Below, one piece after another: positions 47,131 to 54,928 of a stretch of 64,000 bases of DNA. Source of the stretch: a virus. The position numbers were made by a program, and so were the translations under genes. The notes beneath the pieces are model-generated. The model had not been told where the DNA came from. It did no database searches and saw only the letters and a program-made list of their open reading frames with translations. Location: positions 17,590 to 81,589 of IMG/VR virus record IMGVR_UViG_3300032289_001838. One strand, 5' to 3'. The first letter of the stretch is position 1. Each line of letters starts with the position of its first letter.

Positions 47131-47279
47131 TATTTTAATTCGTCAAACGTTTCGTCTTCGTCGTTTAAATCAATGTATTCAGTTAAATACTCAATTGATT
47201 CTTCTACTAAGTCCCAATCAGATGAATCGAATCCTCGTTTTAGATTCTTATATAATTTTAAAATTTCTTCTTCGTCCAT
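47130..47279 (-). CDS. Small acidic protein (49 residues)
   Basis: An ATG at 47279 opens a 49-codon frame with product MDEEEILKLYKNLKRGFDSS... ending in DEDETFDELK, highly acidic. The stop overlaps the next ATG as TAATG, the same coupling seen elsewhere in this genome, and this supports a real gene. The function is unknown. Confidence 0.6.
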   Translation of the reverse strand: MDEEEILKLYKNLKRGFDSSDWDLVEESIEYLTEYIDLNDEDETFDELK

Positions 47280-47328
47280 ATACGTGTATTTACATATATA
47301 GTAAAATAAAGAAAAATTATTTTTTTAT

Positions 47329-48312
47329 TTAAAAACTAAACATTCCTCTTGTACCAGTAGATTTTTTTGCAGATTTTTCTATTATTTTCTCCACTATCTT
47401 TTCAACCTCAACAGGCTTTTCCACTATTTTTTCAACCTCAACAGGCTTTTCCACTATTTTTTCCACGATGATTTGTTCAGGTTTATTTTCGGAAACATCC
47501 TTTTTTTCTTGAATACTTTCTGATTTTTCTTCATCGTAAACTCTATTGGAAGAAATGTTATATGCTAATAGTAGTATTACTGCCAATGGATCAAATACTG
47601 CAATTAATACAGCAATAAACCACTTAACAACATTTTGAATCGTTGTACTAAACTGATCAGCTACAAACTTAAAAGTAGTGATATCTTTTTTCTGACTATT
47701 ATCAACTTTTAACTTGAAAATTTCTCCGTCGATTTTTGAAACTTTATCTCCGTATAATTTAGACTTTTCATTTTCAGATTCCAATTGTTTGTTTAAGTCT
47801 CCAATTTGATCATTAATTTGATTTTGTATATTCTGCAATTGAATAGGATTTCTAGCTATTAATGTATTAGTTAACACTTCGGTTAATCTAGATTCTTGAG
47901 AACTTCTCAATGCATAAATTCTTTCAATAGACTTTTTTACAGAGTCCATTTTTAACTTTTCTTCAATTTTTTGAGTTTCTAATGTAGAGATTTTGTTTAC
48001 GGACAATTCTGTTTCTAACGATGACTTTTGAAAAGCAGCTGTTAAAAATCCAAATATACCCAATGAAGTTATACCCATCAAAGCGAATATAGCTACAATC
48101 ATATAAGTCTTCATCAAAACATTAGATTTATTCCAATATCTAAATAACCAAGAAGTTGTTACAAGTTTACCGAGTTCCAAAGAAGATGCCATTACCATAG
48201 CAGCAATAGTTGCGCCAGAGAATAATAGTCCTATACCATATACACTAAAGTAAGCTGCGCATCCAGCTATCAAAAGTGAAGTAAATAGTACCAAATGTTG
48301 AAATTTTATCAT
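47329..48312 (-). CDS. Membrane protein with several TM helices, coiled coil and VEKIVEKP repeats
   Basis: The 327-residue protein has hydrophobic segments near residues 5-45, 70-95 and 230-255, a periplasmic or cytoplasmic coiled coil between about 95 and 215 (ETQKIEEKLKMDSVKKSIER), and a C-terminal tail with repeats of VEKIVEKPVE. The tail is encoded by two identical 30-bp units at 47401-47460. It might be an inner-membrane protein acting on superinfection or lysis timing, but there is no direct evidence. Confidence 0.68.
   Translation of the reverse strand: MIKFQHLVLFTSLLIAGCAAYFSVYGIGLLFSGATIAAMVMASSLELGKLVTTSWLFRYWNKSNVLMKTYMIVAIFALMGITSLGIFGFLTAAFQKSSLETELSVNKISTLETQKIEEKLKMDSVKKSIERIYALRSSQESRLTEVLTNTLIARNPIQLQNIQNQINDQIGDLNKQLESENEKSKLYGDKVSKIDGEIFKLKVDNSQKKDITTFKFVADQFSTTIQNVVKWFIAVLIAVFDPLAVILLLAYNISSNRVYDEEKSESIQEKKDVSENKPEQIIVEKIVEKPVEVEKIVEKPVEVEKIVEKIIEKSAKKSTGTRGMFSF
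47401..47460. repeat. Tandem 30-bp direct repeat (two exact copies)
   Basis: Two adjacent identical 30-bp units encode EKIVEKPVEV in the membrane protein tail. A third, diverged copy of the peptide follows. Exact identity at DNA level suggests recent duplication by slippage. Confidence 0.85.
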
Positions 48313-48333
48313 ATATATAAATATCTATAAAAT

Positions 48334-48362
48334 AAAAACCCCGTTAATTTAATAACGGGGTT
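48334..48362 (-). terminator. Intrinsic terminator after the Hsp20 gene
   Basis: A 10-bp stem AACCCCGTTA/TAACGGGGTT with a 6-nt loop is followed on the minus strand by a T-rich run. It ends the hsp20 transcript 25 nt after the stop codon. Confidence 0.88.
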
Positions 48363-48386
48363 AATATAACCTTGATTGAATCTTAA

Positions 48387-48869
48387 TTAATCAATCTTTA
48401 CTTTCTTACTCGTCGGTACCGTTGGTTTCAACTTATTAAGAGTGACCGTCAACAAACCATTTTCAAATTTAGCCAATGGTTCGTCTGTATCAATGATATC
48501 ACCCAGTGTAAAACTACGTTTAAAACTACTATGTTTTAATTCTCTGCGAATGTATCTACGATCTTGTAGATCTGTATCTTCTAGTTTTCGAATCTTTTGA
48601 CCACTGATAGTAAGTACGTTTTCTTGTACATCAACCGATACTTCTTCTTTAGACAGACCTGGAATTTCTGCTAAAATTTCTACACGATCATTGTAATCAA
48701 TCACATCTACACGGGGATAACTTTGTTTTTCAAAGAATCCTATACCTAGTTCTTTTGTGATTTCTGGGAATTGTGAAGTGAATACTTCATCAAACAACTT
48801 ATCGAATGGAGTTAAAAACTCATCACGATTTAAATGGCGAAACGCCGGATTGTATCTAATTACTGACAT
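48387..48869 (-). CDS. Small heat shock protein, Hsp20/alpha-crystallin family
   Basis: The 160-residue protein has the full alpha-crystallin domain (PRVDVIDYNDRVEILAEIPG, SVDVQENVLTISGQK, SFKRSFTLGDIIDTD, LAKFENGLLTVTLNK). Hsp20 genes are a recurrent feature of T4-like cyanophages and relatives. It is transcribed alone: a sigma70-type promoter lies upstream, a Shine-Dalgarno-like GAAAGG is 9 nt before ATG, and a terminator follows. It would hold unfolded virion proteins during assembly. Confidence 0.93.
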   Translation of the reverse strand: MSVIRYNPAFRHLNRDEFLTPFDKLFDEVFTSQFPEITKELGIGFFEKQSYPRVDVIDYNDRVEILAEIPGLSKEEVSVDVQENVLTISGQKIRKLEDTDLQDRRYIRRELKHSSFKRSFTLGDIIDTDEPLAKFENGLLTVTLNKLKPTVPTSKKVKID

Positions 48870-48968
48870 ATATTTACCTTTCTTTTTTAATAATTCTATT
48901 GAACTTATTAACCTAATAGCCTCACTCGAGCACTATAGTGAATAACACATCTGTGCCATTCAAGAATA

Positions 48969-48997
48969 TATATAAACTAGTTTTTGAAAAATGTCAA
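48969..48997 (-). promoter_or_regulatory. Sigma70-type promoter for hsp20
   Basis: On the minus strand TTGACA (48992-48997) and TATATA (48969-48974) are separated by 17 nt. The leader to the hsp20 ATG is about 95 nt. Confidence 0.8.
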
Positions 48998-49004
48998 GAA
49001 AATT

Positions 49005-50183
49005 TCAGAAATAATATGATGCTTTCAAACCAGATACTTGATATCCGTTTCCATCATATCCTCCGCTTAAAACGTTTACACCACATATAAATGATATTGT
49101 ATTAGTAGAACTGATAACCGATGGTACCAATCCAGTGTGTTCCCATCTACATAAACAACTATCATTATCAACAGTTCCTTGCCATTGTTGTAATACATTT
49201 CCTATACCTGTACTTGGTAATATATTGGGACTTGAAGTACCAGCATTGTATTGTTCACTAACTGAAGTTCCCGCGATTATTCCTGTATTGAAATTAATTT
49301 TACCTTCTAAGCTCAGTCCGTTATCGGTTCTTGCATTTGAACTAAGAAATATTTCAAAGTCGTACCAAGTTGCGGAACTAGGTTTAGTTACCGAAACGGT
49401 TATATCAGTTGGAGGTGTGCCTGTGGTTTGAGCCGGTCTGGTATATACATTGAACAGTCTAGCGGGTCCACTAACATAACTAGAACTTATAGCGTAACTA
49501 GCCGTACCATTGAATGATACTTTTTTTCCCGTGCCTTTGAAGTTTGTAATATTATCTATACCTCTAAAAGATCCTGTAACTAAAGATCCATTAGCTCCAA
49601 TAACCTTTCCGTAATGACTACCACTAAAGCTTCCAGAAGCTATAGCATTTTTACTAAAAAGTTTACCATAATTACTCCCACTAAAGCTGCCGCTAGCTGC
49701 AGTATTTTTGCTTAATATTCTACCCCAGTAACTTCCACTGAAACTGCCACTAGCAATCGTATTTACACTCACAATTGAACCTCTAAAACTGCCTGTAGCC
49801 TTTGTATTTTTACTTACTATACTTCCCCAATAACTTCCGCTAAAACTACCTGTAGCATTAGTGTTTTTACTTATTAAACTACCCCAGTGACTTCCGCTAA
49901 AACTGCCTGTAGCTTTAGCATTTTTGCTTATAACTTTTCCCCAATAACTACCACTAAAACTGCCGCTTGATTTTCCCTTAAAACTTCCAGTAAAACTACC
50001 TGAATATGATCCTGTAAGTTTTCCCATGGAAACTTTTAAATCATTAACGGTACTACGTCTTGACCAAAGTAAAGAACCTGATTCCACTGTCAACAATATA
50101 TCGCCACCGTCTAAATTTGAATATCTAACTAGTTGACTTACTTTAATTGGAGTTACACTGACGTTGTTGCATGGTAAAGGCAT
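49005..50183 (-). CDS. Fibre-like protein with about 19-residue Ser/Gly repeats
   Basis: The N-terminus (VTPIKVSQLVRYSNLDGGDI, LLTVESGS) is a module shared with the next two genes. Residues from about 55 to 205 consist of around nine repeats of the type GSFSGSYWGKVISKNAKAT, as expected for a beta-helix or strand-loop-strand rod. The C-terminal 150 residues form a separate beta domain. The length is 392. Ser-rich strand-loop-strand repeats are the kind of substrate used by TibC-type heptosyltransferases, which this phage encodes. Confidence 0.72.
   Translation of the reverse strand: MPLPCNNVSVTPIKVSQLVRYSNLDGGDILLTVESGSLLWSRRSTVNDLKVSMGKLTGSYSGSFTGSFKGKSSGSFSGSYWGKVISKNAKATGSFSGSHWGSLISKNTNATGSFSGSYWGSIVSKNTKATGSFRGSIVSVNTIASGSFSGSYWGRILSKNTAASGSFSGSNYGKLFSKNAIASGSFSGSHYGKVIGANGSLVTGSFRGIDNITNFKGTGKKVSFNGTASYAISSSYVSGPARLFNVYTRPAQTTGTPPTDITVSVTKPSSATWYDFEIFLSSNARTDNGLSLEGKINFNTGIIAGTSVSEQYNAGTSSPNILPSTGIGNVLQQWQGTVDNDSCLCRWEHTGLVPSVISSTNTISFICGVNVLSGGYDGNGYQVSGLKASYYF
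49610..50000. repeat. Degenerate ~57-bp tandem repeats in the fibre gene
   Basis: Repeated units encode GSFSGSxWGxxxSKNxxA. Units differ by synonymous and conservative changes, so they are older than the exact repeats at 47401-47460. Confidence 0.75.
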
Positions 50184-50195
50184 ATATAATAAATA

Positions 50196-50540
50196 TTAAA
50201 CGTTTGGATACAATGGTATTTTGTAAGGATTTCCGTTCAAAAATATTGGTAGAAAATTATCATTTAAAAATGTACCAGCGCTAGGAGATATTACCACGGT
50301 AGATCCTGTGAATCCAGAAGTTATATCCAAACTACCTGTAAATGAACCTTTATATGAAGCGTTTACCGATCCAAAGTATGTTATTAAGTTTCCAAATGTA
50401 GCTTTCTTGGAGTAATATACATTATTAACACTATCGTACTGAGAAATAATCAATAGATCATTTGAACTTATAGTCGAAGAAGCCAATTGACTTATTCTCA
50501 AAGTTTTTACATTTAAACTATTACAAGGACTTATTGCCAT
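50196..50540 (-). CDS. Short fibre-module protein
   Basis: The 114-residue protein has the shared N-terminal module (PCNSLNVKTLRISQLASSTI, SSNDLLIISQYDS) and one GSFTGS element. It looks like a minimal version of the flanking proteins, perhaps an adaptor or a truncated paralogue. It starts right after the upstream gene with an AT-rich stretch before the ATG. Confidence 0.62.
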   Translation of the reverse strand: MAISPCNSLNVKTLRISQLASSTISSNDLLIISQYDSVNNVYYSKKATFGNLITYFGSVNASYKGSFTGSLDITSGFTGSTVVISPSAGTFLNDNFLPIFLNGNPYKIPLYPNV

Positions 50541-50564
50541 ATATTATAAGTATACAATAATGTG

Positions 50565-52076
50565 TTATTTCCAAACTCTAATTTTAAATTTCCATTTACT
50601 CTTGTCAATTGCAGGCCATGTACCACCTGTTTTAGCCGGAATGTATAAATCATTTGGGAAACCTGTATTGCCGGCAACAGATACAGCCGCATAAGTTGAA
50701 TTGGTCCATGTTGAAAATATATTTGCATCTAGTTGATTTGATTCTACGACATTTAAATCAACTTCATCACCGGCTACGTATCCTACCCCAGCATCACTAC
50801 TATCACAGTATAAAGTAGCTCTTATTGATGATGGAGATGCGCCTAATCCGTGTGTGATAGCATAACAATAAGTACCAACTCCTCCTTCGTTTGTTCCACC
50901 TACAAAGTCAGCTACTGTGCCGGTACTAGTATTTGCCACGTGTCCAAGTGAACTTACGTAACTTGCAGTAACGGCATGACTGCCAGTACCCCAAAAACTT
51001 ACAAATATATTTCCTTGTTGTTTAAATCCACCAGGACCACCATAAAAACTACTAGTTATTGAATTAGCTGTTAATCTATTATTTACATTAATACTTTTAT
51101 TGTAAATATATAAATCGGATCCAGCTGAATACGTGAATCCAGGAGCATTTTTAATTACGTATGCACTGTTCCACATTGTCATATCATACTGAGATGGAGA
51201 TCCGCTTCTGCTAATAGGATTGGTCCATCCAACATCATAATTAGTATTAGTATTTTTAGCTAATATTTGATATTGATTACCTCCTATTGGCACACCATTT
51301 ATTGCTGATCCACCAGCAGCTGCATAAGCCGCTGTTAGTGCTTGTATAGCATATGAGCTTGTTCCGTAAAAATATGCTGTAGGTACATTCCCGTTTGGAT
51401 TTGCACTGGTACCATTTTCTAATACTTTGTCACCATTTTGGCTATATACATCTCCTCTTATCGAACCTGTTATATTACCTCTGAAACCTATACTAGCGCT
51501 TATTCTCGTTCCTTTTATAGTTGATTCGGATGAATTTCCTATAGACGTACCATCTATAGTTCCACCATTGACATCAATGCTACTAAATGTACTTGTTCCT
51601 ATAGACGTTATATTACCGGAAAACCCGGTAGTAGCAGTTATGGTTGTTCCGTTGATGGTTGTGGCAGATGATGCTCCTATAACGGTACCGTCTATAGTAC
51701 CGCCATTAACATCAATGCTACTAAATGTACTTGTTCCGGTAGACGTTATGTTGCCTGATAAATTTCCAGAAAAACCAGAGGTTGCAATAATCGTATTACC
51801 CGTCAGTGTATTTCTAACCGCAACTGTATAAAAATTAGACGATTTGAAATCTGGATTGTAAAAACTGCCTGTAAATTTATTATTTGTACTAGTGAAGTTT
51901 ACAGTTTTATTAAATGGATTGAAATTATTAGAACTAAGTATTGATCCACTTAAAGATGCATAACTTATTCGTTTGGTAACACCATTTGACTGTAAAAGAA
52001 ATTCATCGCCTCCCATTATAGATGAAGCTACCGGCAACGATGAAATTAACCTTCCGTTATTAGATAAGACTGGCAT
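50565..52076 (-). CDS. Fibre-like protein with GTIDGTxIG repeats and a C-terminal tip domain
   Basis: Residues 1-45 are the shared module (NNGRLISSLPVASSIMGGDE, FLLQSNG). Residues about 100-220 carry repeats such as STFSSIDVNGGTIDGT and TTINGTTITATTGFSGNI, expected for beta-helix or trimeric stem. The C-terminal 150 residues (HGLGASPSSIRATLYCDSSD) look like a compact tip. The protein is 503 residues and is preceded by an AT-rich octamer. A tail fibre or collar whisker role is likely. Confidence 0.72.
   Translation of the reverse strand: MPVLSNNGRLISSLPVASSIMGGDEFLLQSNGVTKRISYASLSGSILSSNNFNPFNKTVNFTSTNNKFTGSFYNPDFKSSNFYTVAVRNTLTGNTIIATSGFSGNLSGNITSTGTSTFSSIDVNGGTIDGTVIGASSATTINGTTITATTGFSGNITSIGTSTFSSIDVNGGTIDGTSIGNSSESTIKGTRISASIGFRGNITGSIRGDVYSQNGDKVLENGTSANPNGNVPTAYFYGTSSYAIQALTAAYAAAGGSAINGVPIGGNQYQILAKNTNTNYDVGWTNPISRSGSPSQYDMTMWNSAYVIKNAPGFTYSAGSDLYIYNKSINVNNRLTANSITSSFYGGPGGFKQQGNIFVSFWGTGSHAVTASYVSSLGHVANTSTGTVADFVGGTNEGGVGTYCYAITHGLGASPSSIRATLYCDSSDAGVGYVAGDEVDLNVVESNQLDANIFSTWTNSTYAAVSVAGNTGFPNDLYIPAKTGGTWPAIDKSKWKFKIRVWK
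51550..51750. repeat. Two near-identical ~62-bp repeats in the fibre gene
   Basis: The unit at about 51550-51611 recurs at about 51689-51750 with a few changes. Both encode TSTFSSIDVNGGTIDGT. They make the stem of the fibre and could recombine to change its length. Confidence 0.75.
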
Positions 52077-52097
52077 AATATTATATAAATATAATTA

Positions 52098-52811
52098 TTA
52101 CAGAGTTTTTAGTTTTTTTAATATAAATTTAACTAATCCACTTCTCACAATATCTTCTTCGTCAAATCTAAACACATATACGCCATTATTTCTACTTTCT
52201 TCGTCATCAAATATATTCATCATTGGTACAAATCCACTTTTACCATTAATATCACTTTGATCTGGATCACCACAAATGAACAATTTACTAAATTCACCTA
52301 CACGTGTAATTAACGTAGTAAGTTCTTTCTTAGTCATGTTTTGTGCTTCGTCAGCCACAATACACTTAGCGTTCCAACTCAACCCACGTAAAAAGTTTAT
52401 TGGGAATCCATGAATACGTTCTTCTTTTTTTAATTTATCAATATCGTGTTTTGGTACCAATTCTTCCAACTTATCAATAAGTGGTTGAATATATGGACTC
52501 ATTTTTTCATCCATTTCACCAGGCAAAAATCCCAATTTGCTATCGCTACTTTCAACGATACTTCTAACATATACTATTTCACTCACTCTTTTTTGATTCA
52601 ATAAATTCAGACCGGCTAAAACAGATGTATAAGTTTTTGATGTACCGGCTGGACCAGCAATAAAGACACACTTTGTATTCTTATTTTGTAATAATTCTAA
52701 TAATTCTTTTTGTTTTGATGTTAATTCGCGTTTATCGATCTTGATATCATCTCTGATCTTTGCGTTTTGATGAACTTTTGGGCTTGTGTCTTTTTTGTTG
52801 TTTTTGCTCAT
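52098..52811 (-). CDS. phoH: PhoH-like ATPase
   Basis: The 237-residue protein has Walker A GPAGTSKT (53-60), Walker B IVADEAQN (151-158) and the PhoH pattern SDSKLGFLPGEMDEKMSPYI. PhoH-like genes are frequent in marine T4-like phages; their role is still unsettled, with links to RNA metabolism. The gene overlaps the upstream small gene by 65 nt. Confidence 0.92.
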   Translation of the reverse strand: MSKNNKKDTSPKVHQNAKIRDDIKIDKRELTSKQKELLELLQNKNTKCVFIAGPAGTSKTYTSVLAGLNLLNQKRVSEIVYVRSIVESSDSKLGFLPGEMDEKMSPYIQPLIDKLEELVPKHDIDKLKKEERIHGFPINFLRGLSWNAKCIVADEAQNMTKKELTTLITRVGEFSKLFICGDPDQSDINGKSGFVPMMNIFDDEESRNNGVYVFRFDEEDIVRSGLVKFILKKLKTL

Positions 52812-53106
52812 GTTGTTCTATTTGTTTTTTTAATTTGACTAAACGGTCACAAAATTCATATTGTTCCGTATTCACATAATATTCAAAGACATTATCAATA
52901 TTATCTTTGAATTCCGATTGATTTAATATAACAATAAAATCTGAATTTTTAAAAGAAAATACCTCGACAGTAGGATAATCATTGTCCAACGCATATTGTA
53001 CCGATAATACAATTTGTTCCATTAACTTATTTTTATACGTTTGAATAAATGCTTCCATTTCATCATACTCAAACGGTAAAGACATTACACTAAATGATTT
53101 ATCCAT
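52747..53106 (-). CDS. Small protein upstream of phoH, unknown
   Basis: The 119-residue protein has a helical N-terminal part (MEAFIQTYKNKLMEQIVLSV), a short beta-like centre (TVEVFSFKNSDFIVIL) and a very basic, Gln-rich tail (EQHEQKQQKRHKPKSSSKRK). The tail suggests nucleic-acid contact. It is coupled by overlap to phoH. No family is recognised. Confidence 0.6.
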   Translation of the reverse strand: MDKSFSVMSLPFEYDEMEAFIQTYKNKLMEQIVLSVQYALDNDYPTVEVFSFKNSDFIVILNQSEFKDNIDNVFEYYVNTEQYEFCDRLVKLKKQIEQHEQKQQKRHKPKSSSKRKDQR

Positions 53107-53133
53107 TCATTCAATAAATAGAAAAATAAAAAC

Positions 53134-53164
53134 AAAAAAGGCGTTACCATTACGTAACGCCTTT
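53134..53164 (-). terminator. Intrinsic terminator
   Basis: An 11-bp stem AAAGGCGTTAC/GTAACGCCTTT with a 6-nt loop and a T-run on the minus strand ends the transcript of the two small genes at 53187-53611. Confidence 0.88.
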
Positions 53165-53186
53165 ATTTCGAGTGATTTATTTATGA

Positions 53187-53414
53187 TTAACCAACTTTAT
53201 CTTTTTTCTTTTTCTGAGTCTTTTTTGTAACAATTTCTTTCTCAGTTGTCTGAACAACATCGTTACTATTTAACGTGTTTAATCTAACTCTAGCCGTTGA
53301 TTTCCAAGAGTGTTTTGTGTGTTCGCTAGCAAATTCATATGAATTTCCTTTTGTTAACAAAGAAGAAATTTCTGATTCGGAACTTGCATTTTTAATTTGT
53401 TCTCTTAAACCCAT
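53187..53414 (-). CDS. Small basic protein (75 residues)
   Basis: The protein starts MGLREQIKNASSESEISSLL, contains SYEFASEHTKHSWKSTARVR and ends in a Lys-rich tail. The middle resembles short helical domains of host-takeover proteins only in general character. It is the second gene of a small early-type operon (promoter at 53690-53718, terminator at 53134-53164). The function is unknown. Confidence 0.6.
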   Translation of the reverse strand: MGLREQIKNASSESEISSLLTKGNSYEFASEHTKHSWKSTARVRLNTLNSNDVVQTTEKEIVTKKTQKKKKDKVG

Positions 53415-53416
53415 AA

Positions 53417-53611
53417 TTACCTACCTTTCGTTTCAAGAATTTCTAGTTTACTTCCATCCGGCCAACGTGCAATGATATTCTTCCAATGATCATATTCCAC
53501 TTTAGCTTCTTCTTTATTTGAATATTCTAAATCGGAGACTCTTAGACCATTACGAATAACAACGTATTTATTCTGCCGTTCCATTGATATGTTATTTTTA
53601 ACTACTGACAT
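53417..53611 (-). CDS. Small early-type protein (64 residues)
   Basis: The protein contains YVVIRNGLRVSDLEYSNKEE and YDHWKNIIARWPDGSKLEIL, a compact alpha/beta pattern. It is the first gene after a consensus promoter with a leader of about 70 nt. The neighbouring gene follows after 2 nt. Early expression and host-takeover are inferred from the promoter; no family is recognised. Confidence 0.6.
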   Translation of the reverse strand: MSVVKNNISMERQNKYVVIRNGLRVSDLEYSNKEEAKVEYDHWKNIIARWPDGSKLEILETKGR

Positions 53612-53689
53612 ACTATATTATTACTTTTTAAGTGTTTAACTGTTGGTATATAATTAGAAATACAAGATTACCAGTCTCATATTCACTCA

Positions 53690-53718
53690 AGTATATATAC
53701 AGAATACAGATATGTCAA
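53690..53718 (-). promoter_or_regulatory. Sigma70-type promoter for the 53187-53611 operon
   Basis: On the minus strand TTGACA (53713-53718), a 17-nt spacer and TATACT (53690-53695). Confidence 0.82.
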
Positions 53719-53777
53719 TATTATTTTAATCGATTATAAAAACTTAAAAAATAACGTCGATTATATGTATAAATACT

Positions 53778-54059
53778 ATGAGTGACGTTATTAAGTTTAC
53801 AGAACAAGAAATGCAATCGATAGCTAAATTGCAAAACGATTATCAACAACACATCTTTACTTTGGGTCAAGTTGATTTGGAGAAAACCGATTTGGAACAA
53901 CAAATTAAAGAATTGACACTTCGTAGAACCGAAGTATTTGAAAATTGGAAGAAAACTCAACAAGAAGAAGATAATTTACTAAACTCGTTGAGTCAAAAAT
54001 ATGGAGATGGAAGTCTGAATTTAAAAGACGGTACGTTTAAACCAGTACCTAAACAATAA
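53778..54059 (+). CDS. Small coiled-coil protein (93 residues), plus strand
   Basis: One of only two convincing plus-strand genes. The product is mainly a coiled coil (LGQVDLEKTDLEQQIKELTL, RRTEVFENWKKTQQEEDNLL) with a short C-terminal tail. The start is preceded by TATAAATA, 2 nt before the ATG, in the T4 late-promoter orientation. A shared terminator at 54064-54088 lies between it and the convergent minus-strand gene. The function is unknown; similar small proteins occur in related phages as I recall. Confidence 0.7.
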   Translation: MSDVIKFTEQEMQSIAKLQNDYQQHIFTLGQVDLEKTDLEQQIKELTLRRTEVFENWKKTQQEEDNLLNSLSQKYGDGSLNLKDGTFKPVPKQ

Positions 54060-54063
54060 ATAA

Positions 54064-54088
54064 AAAACCCGGTCGAAAGACCGGGTTT
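54064..54088. terminator. Bidirectional intrinsic terminator
   Basis: A stem of at least 7 bp, CCCGGTC/GACCGGG, with a GAAA tetraloop is flanked by A-runs and T-runs, so it serves the convergent genes at 53778-54059 and 54093-54278. Confidence 0.88.
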
Positions 54089-54092
54089 TGTT

Positions 54093-54278
54093 TTACTTAG
54101 TTGGATCTCCAATTGAAGCTTCTTCTACAATCGCTTTAATTTCAGATTCAATTTCTTTCATACGTTCTTTATAGCCAGCGGCTACATCCTTGAAATCTTT
54201 CTTAACGTGTAAGAGATCTTCGGTTAGTTGATATACCTTCTTTTCAGCTTCAGCCTTTGTTAGTTTAATATTACTCAT
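54093..54278 (-). CDS. Small coiled-coil protein (61 residues)
   Basis: The product is one charged helix with heptads (KLTKAEAEKKVYQLTEDLLH, YKERMKEIESEIKAIVEEAS). The ATG overlaps the stop of the upstream ADP-ribosyltransferase-like gene. The function is unknown; its resemblance in length and composition to the convergent coiled-coil gene is general only. Confidence 0.6.
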   Translation of the reverse strand: MSNIKLTKAEAEKKVYQLTEDLLHVKKDFKDVAAGYKERMKEIESEIKAIVEEASIGDPTK

Positions 54279-54685
54279 AACTGTTTTAAGTCTATAATTT
54301 TGGTTACTGCTTCTATCGGTATATAACTAGTAACATAATTGCCTGGATCTACATTTTTTAAATCGGGTAACTTACTTTTATCCACTACTACTATAATACC
54401 CTCTCCTTTGTCTCTGTAATTGACCAACGCAAACCTAGCTGCCAATTTAAAATCACTTGCTAGATAACTACCTGATATGTTTCGGGTATTCCCTCTACCT
54501 TTTGAAGTAACTTTACCATTAGTCTTTAAAATATTATACTCTTTCTCAGACATCCCTCTGTAAAGTTTAGTACTATCTGTAGGAATTTTATCCAACTCAT
54601 CAGCAATGTATTGCAATTTTCCAGTTGGTTCCCATACTAAATAATCATATATGCTAGATTCGTATAATAAACTGTATCTTTTCAT
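54275..54685 (-). CDS. Candidate ADP-ribosyltransferase with capsid-targeting-like N-terminus
   Basis: From the ATG at 54685 the protein is 136 residues and starts MKRYSLLYESSIYDYL. An upstream in-frame ATG (54721) is less likely because it would overlap the divergent gene. Motifs in the order of ADP-ribosyltransferases are seen: LYRG with Arg43, the ISGSYLASDFKLAARFA segment as the Ser motif, and YVTSYIPIEAV with Glu125. T4 packages an ADP-ribosyltransferase (Alt) in the head after targeting and cleavage at (L/I)xE sites; the leader here is similar in look. Enzyme identity is tentative. Confidence 0.5.
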   Translation of the reverse strand: MKRYSLLYESSIYDYLVWEPTGKLQYIADELDKIPTDSTKLYRGMSEKEYNILKTNGKVTSKGRGNTRNISGSYLASDFKLAARFALVNYRDKGEGIIVVVDKSKLPDLKNVDPGNYVTSYIPIEAVTKIIDLKQL

Positions 54686-54710
54686 TATGCTATAAATATA
54701 CTTATTTATA

Positions 54711-54926
54711 ATGGAAGACATTAATTTTCACCAAGTTAGTATAAACAATCACGATATAACTGTTTGGGCAAATAGATTTGTGGTACTAAGACATCCAGAA
54801 AAATGTGATCTATATGAGGATGATTGTTGTAGAGAACGAATCACAAAGTACTTGATTGAAGAAGGTTATATCAATGATAGTGGAGTGTTGATTATTGATA
54901 GCTATATTGATTTTGAACCAGAATAA
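54711..54926 (+). CDS. Small acidic protein (71 residues), plus strand
   Basis: The protein contains INNHDITVWANRFVVLRHPE and a CDLYEDDCCRERI segment with three Cys, then an acidic end. The ATG directly follows TATTTATA, and the minus-strand gene diverges from the same 25-bp region. The function is unknown. It ends 2 nt before the tmRNA 3' end on the other strand. Confidence 0.6.
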   Translation: MEDINFHQVSINNHDITVWANRFVVLRHPEKCDLYEDDCCRERITKYLIEEGYINDSGVLIIDSYIDFEPE

Positions 54927-54928
54927 AA

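Noticed and set aside
49610-50000. CRISPR-like array
   Set aside because: The repeats are in frame, degenerate and coding for a Ser/Gly fibre; there are no constant repeats with unique spacers and no cas genes.
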